Source of the DNA: Bacteroidota bacterium
GTDB lineage: Bacteria > Bacteroidota > Bacteroidia > Chitinophagales > Chitinophagaceae
Direction: 5' to 3'
Assembly (NCBI GenBank): GCA_947454745.1
Contig: CANGMV010000072.1
Location: forward strand, 1 to 6,245
Length of the DNA stretch: 6,245 bases
Shown: positions 6,145-6,245 of the stretch, piece by piece
Numbering within the stretch: the stretch's first letter is position 1
Layout: each line of letters starts with the position of its first letter
The notes under the pieces: generated by a model
Databases searched by the model: none
What the model saw: the letters and a program-made list of their open reading frames with translations, nothing else
What the model was told of the DNA's origin: nothing
Translations under genes and position numbers: made by a program

Positions 6145-6245
6145 ATGGCAGTAAAGATCAGACTACAGCGTCATGGTAGTAAAAAAAGACCATTCTACTT
6201 TATCGTAGTGGCCGACGGACGCGCACCAAGAGATGGTAAATTCAT
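6145..6245 (+). CDS. rpsP: 30S ribosomal protein S16 (bS16), partial N-terminus
   Basis: The first 33 codons are present before the right edge; the family is usually about 80 residues, longer in some Bacteroidota. The visible sequence [19 protein letters not shown] followed by [15 protein letters not shown] is the conserved N-terminus of bS16, a small-subunit protein that contacts 16S rRNA and aids 30S assembly. The ATG at 6145 follows an A-rich stretch (TTTAAA) rather than a Shine-Dalgarno site. It lies 87 bases after ffh on the same strand with its own promoter-like element in the gap. In other bacteria rimM and trmD often follow, which cannot be checked here. Confidence 0.97.
   Translation, partial: MAVKIRLQRHGSKKRPFYFIVVADGRAPRDGKF

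Noticed and set aside
1..6245. Mobile element, phage, CRISPR or defence system
   Set aside because: No transposase, integrase, direct-repeat array, tRNA or defence-family protein is present; all intact frames are explained by housekeeping or envelope genes.

Overview
The window looks like core chromosome of a Bacteroidota bacterium, probably from the Chitinophagaceae/Sphingobacteriales side of the phylum (inference from gene content and protein style; no database search was possible). Supporting signs are the AT-rich composition, mostly absent Shine-Dalgarno sites, TAnnTTTG-type promoter boxes in front of ffh and rpsP, and several proteins in their typical Bacteroidota form: a START-like domain protein next to an LptF/LptG permease, a CDF transporter with the SDxxES..N / HPYGHGK / Cys-tail pattern, and an M20 dipeptidase.

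The left 4.5 kb is one block of five closely packed genes, all on the minus strand. In transcription order they are a START-like domain protein (4494-4111), an LptF/LptG-family permease (4100-2673), a manganese-type superoxide dismutase with a twin-arginine signal peptide (2668-1928), a CDF-family cation transporter (1889-903) and an M20-family dipeptidase that runs off the left edge (881-1). The gaps are 10, 4, 38 and 21 bases, so this is very probably one operon. Its theme is the cell envelope plus metal, oxidant and peptide housekeeping; no direct pathway links all five products.

Positions 4495-4725 are a divergent AT-rich intergenic region of 231 bases. It holds a perfect 13-bp inverted repeat with a 3-base loop (4631-4659), a candidate minus-strand promoter and a -7 box for ffh. 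To its right, ffh (4726-6057, the SRP protein) is followed by the first 33 codons of rpsP (ribosomal protein S16, 6145 to the right edge), which has its own well-formed promoter in the 87-base gap. The ffh-rpsP neighbourhood is also seen in other bacterial groups.

I see no mobile element, CRISPR array, tRNA, rRNA, phage gene or defence system, and no convincing new biological system. The points most worth a second look are the loss of the expected histidine in the transport site of the CDF protein, the perfect palindrome between the divergent operons, and the exported superoxide dismutase placed directly behind the LPS-export permease.
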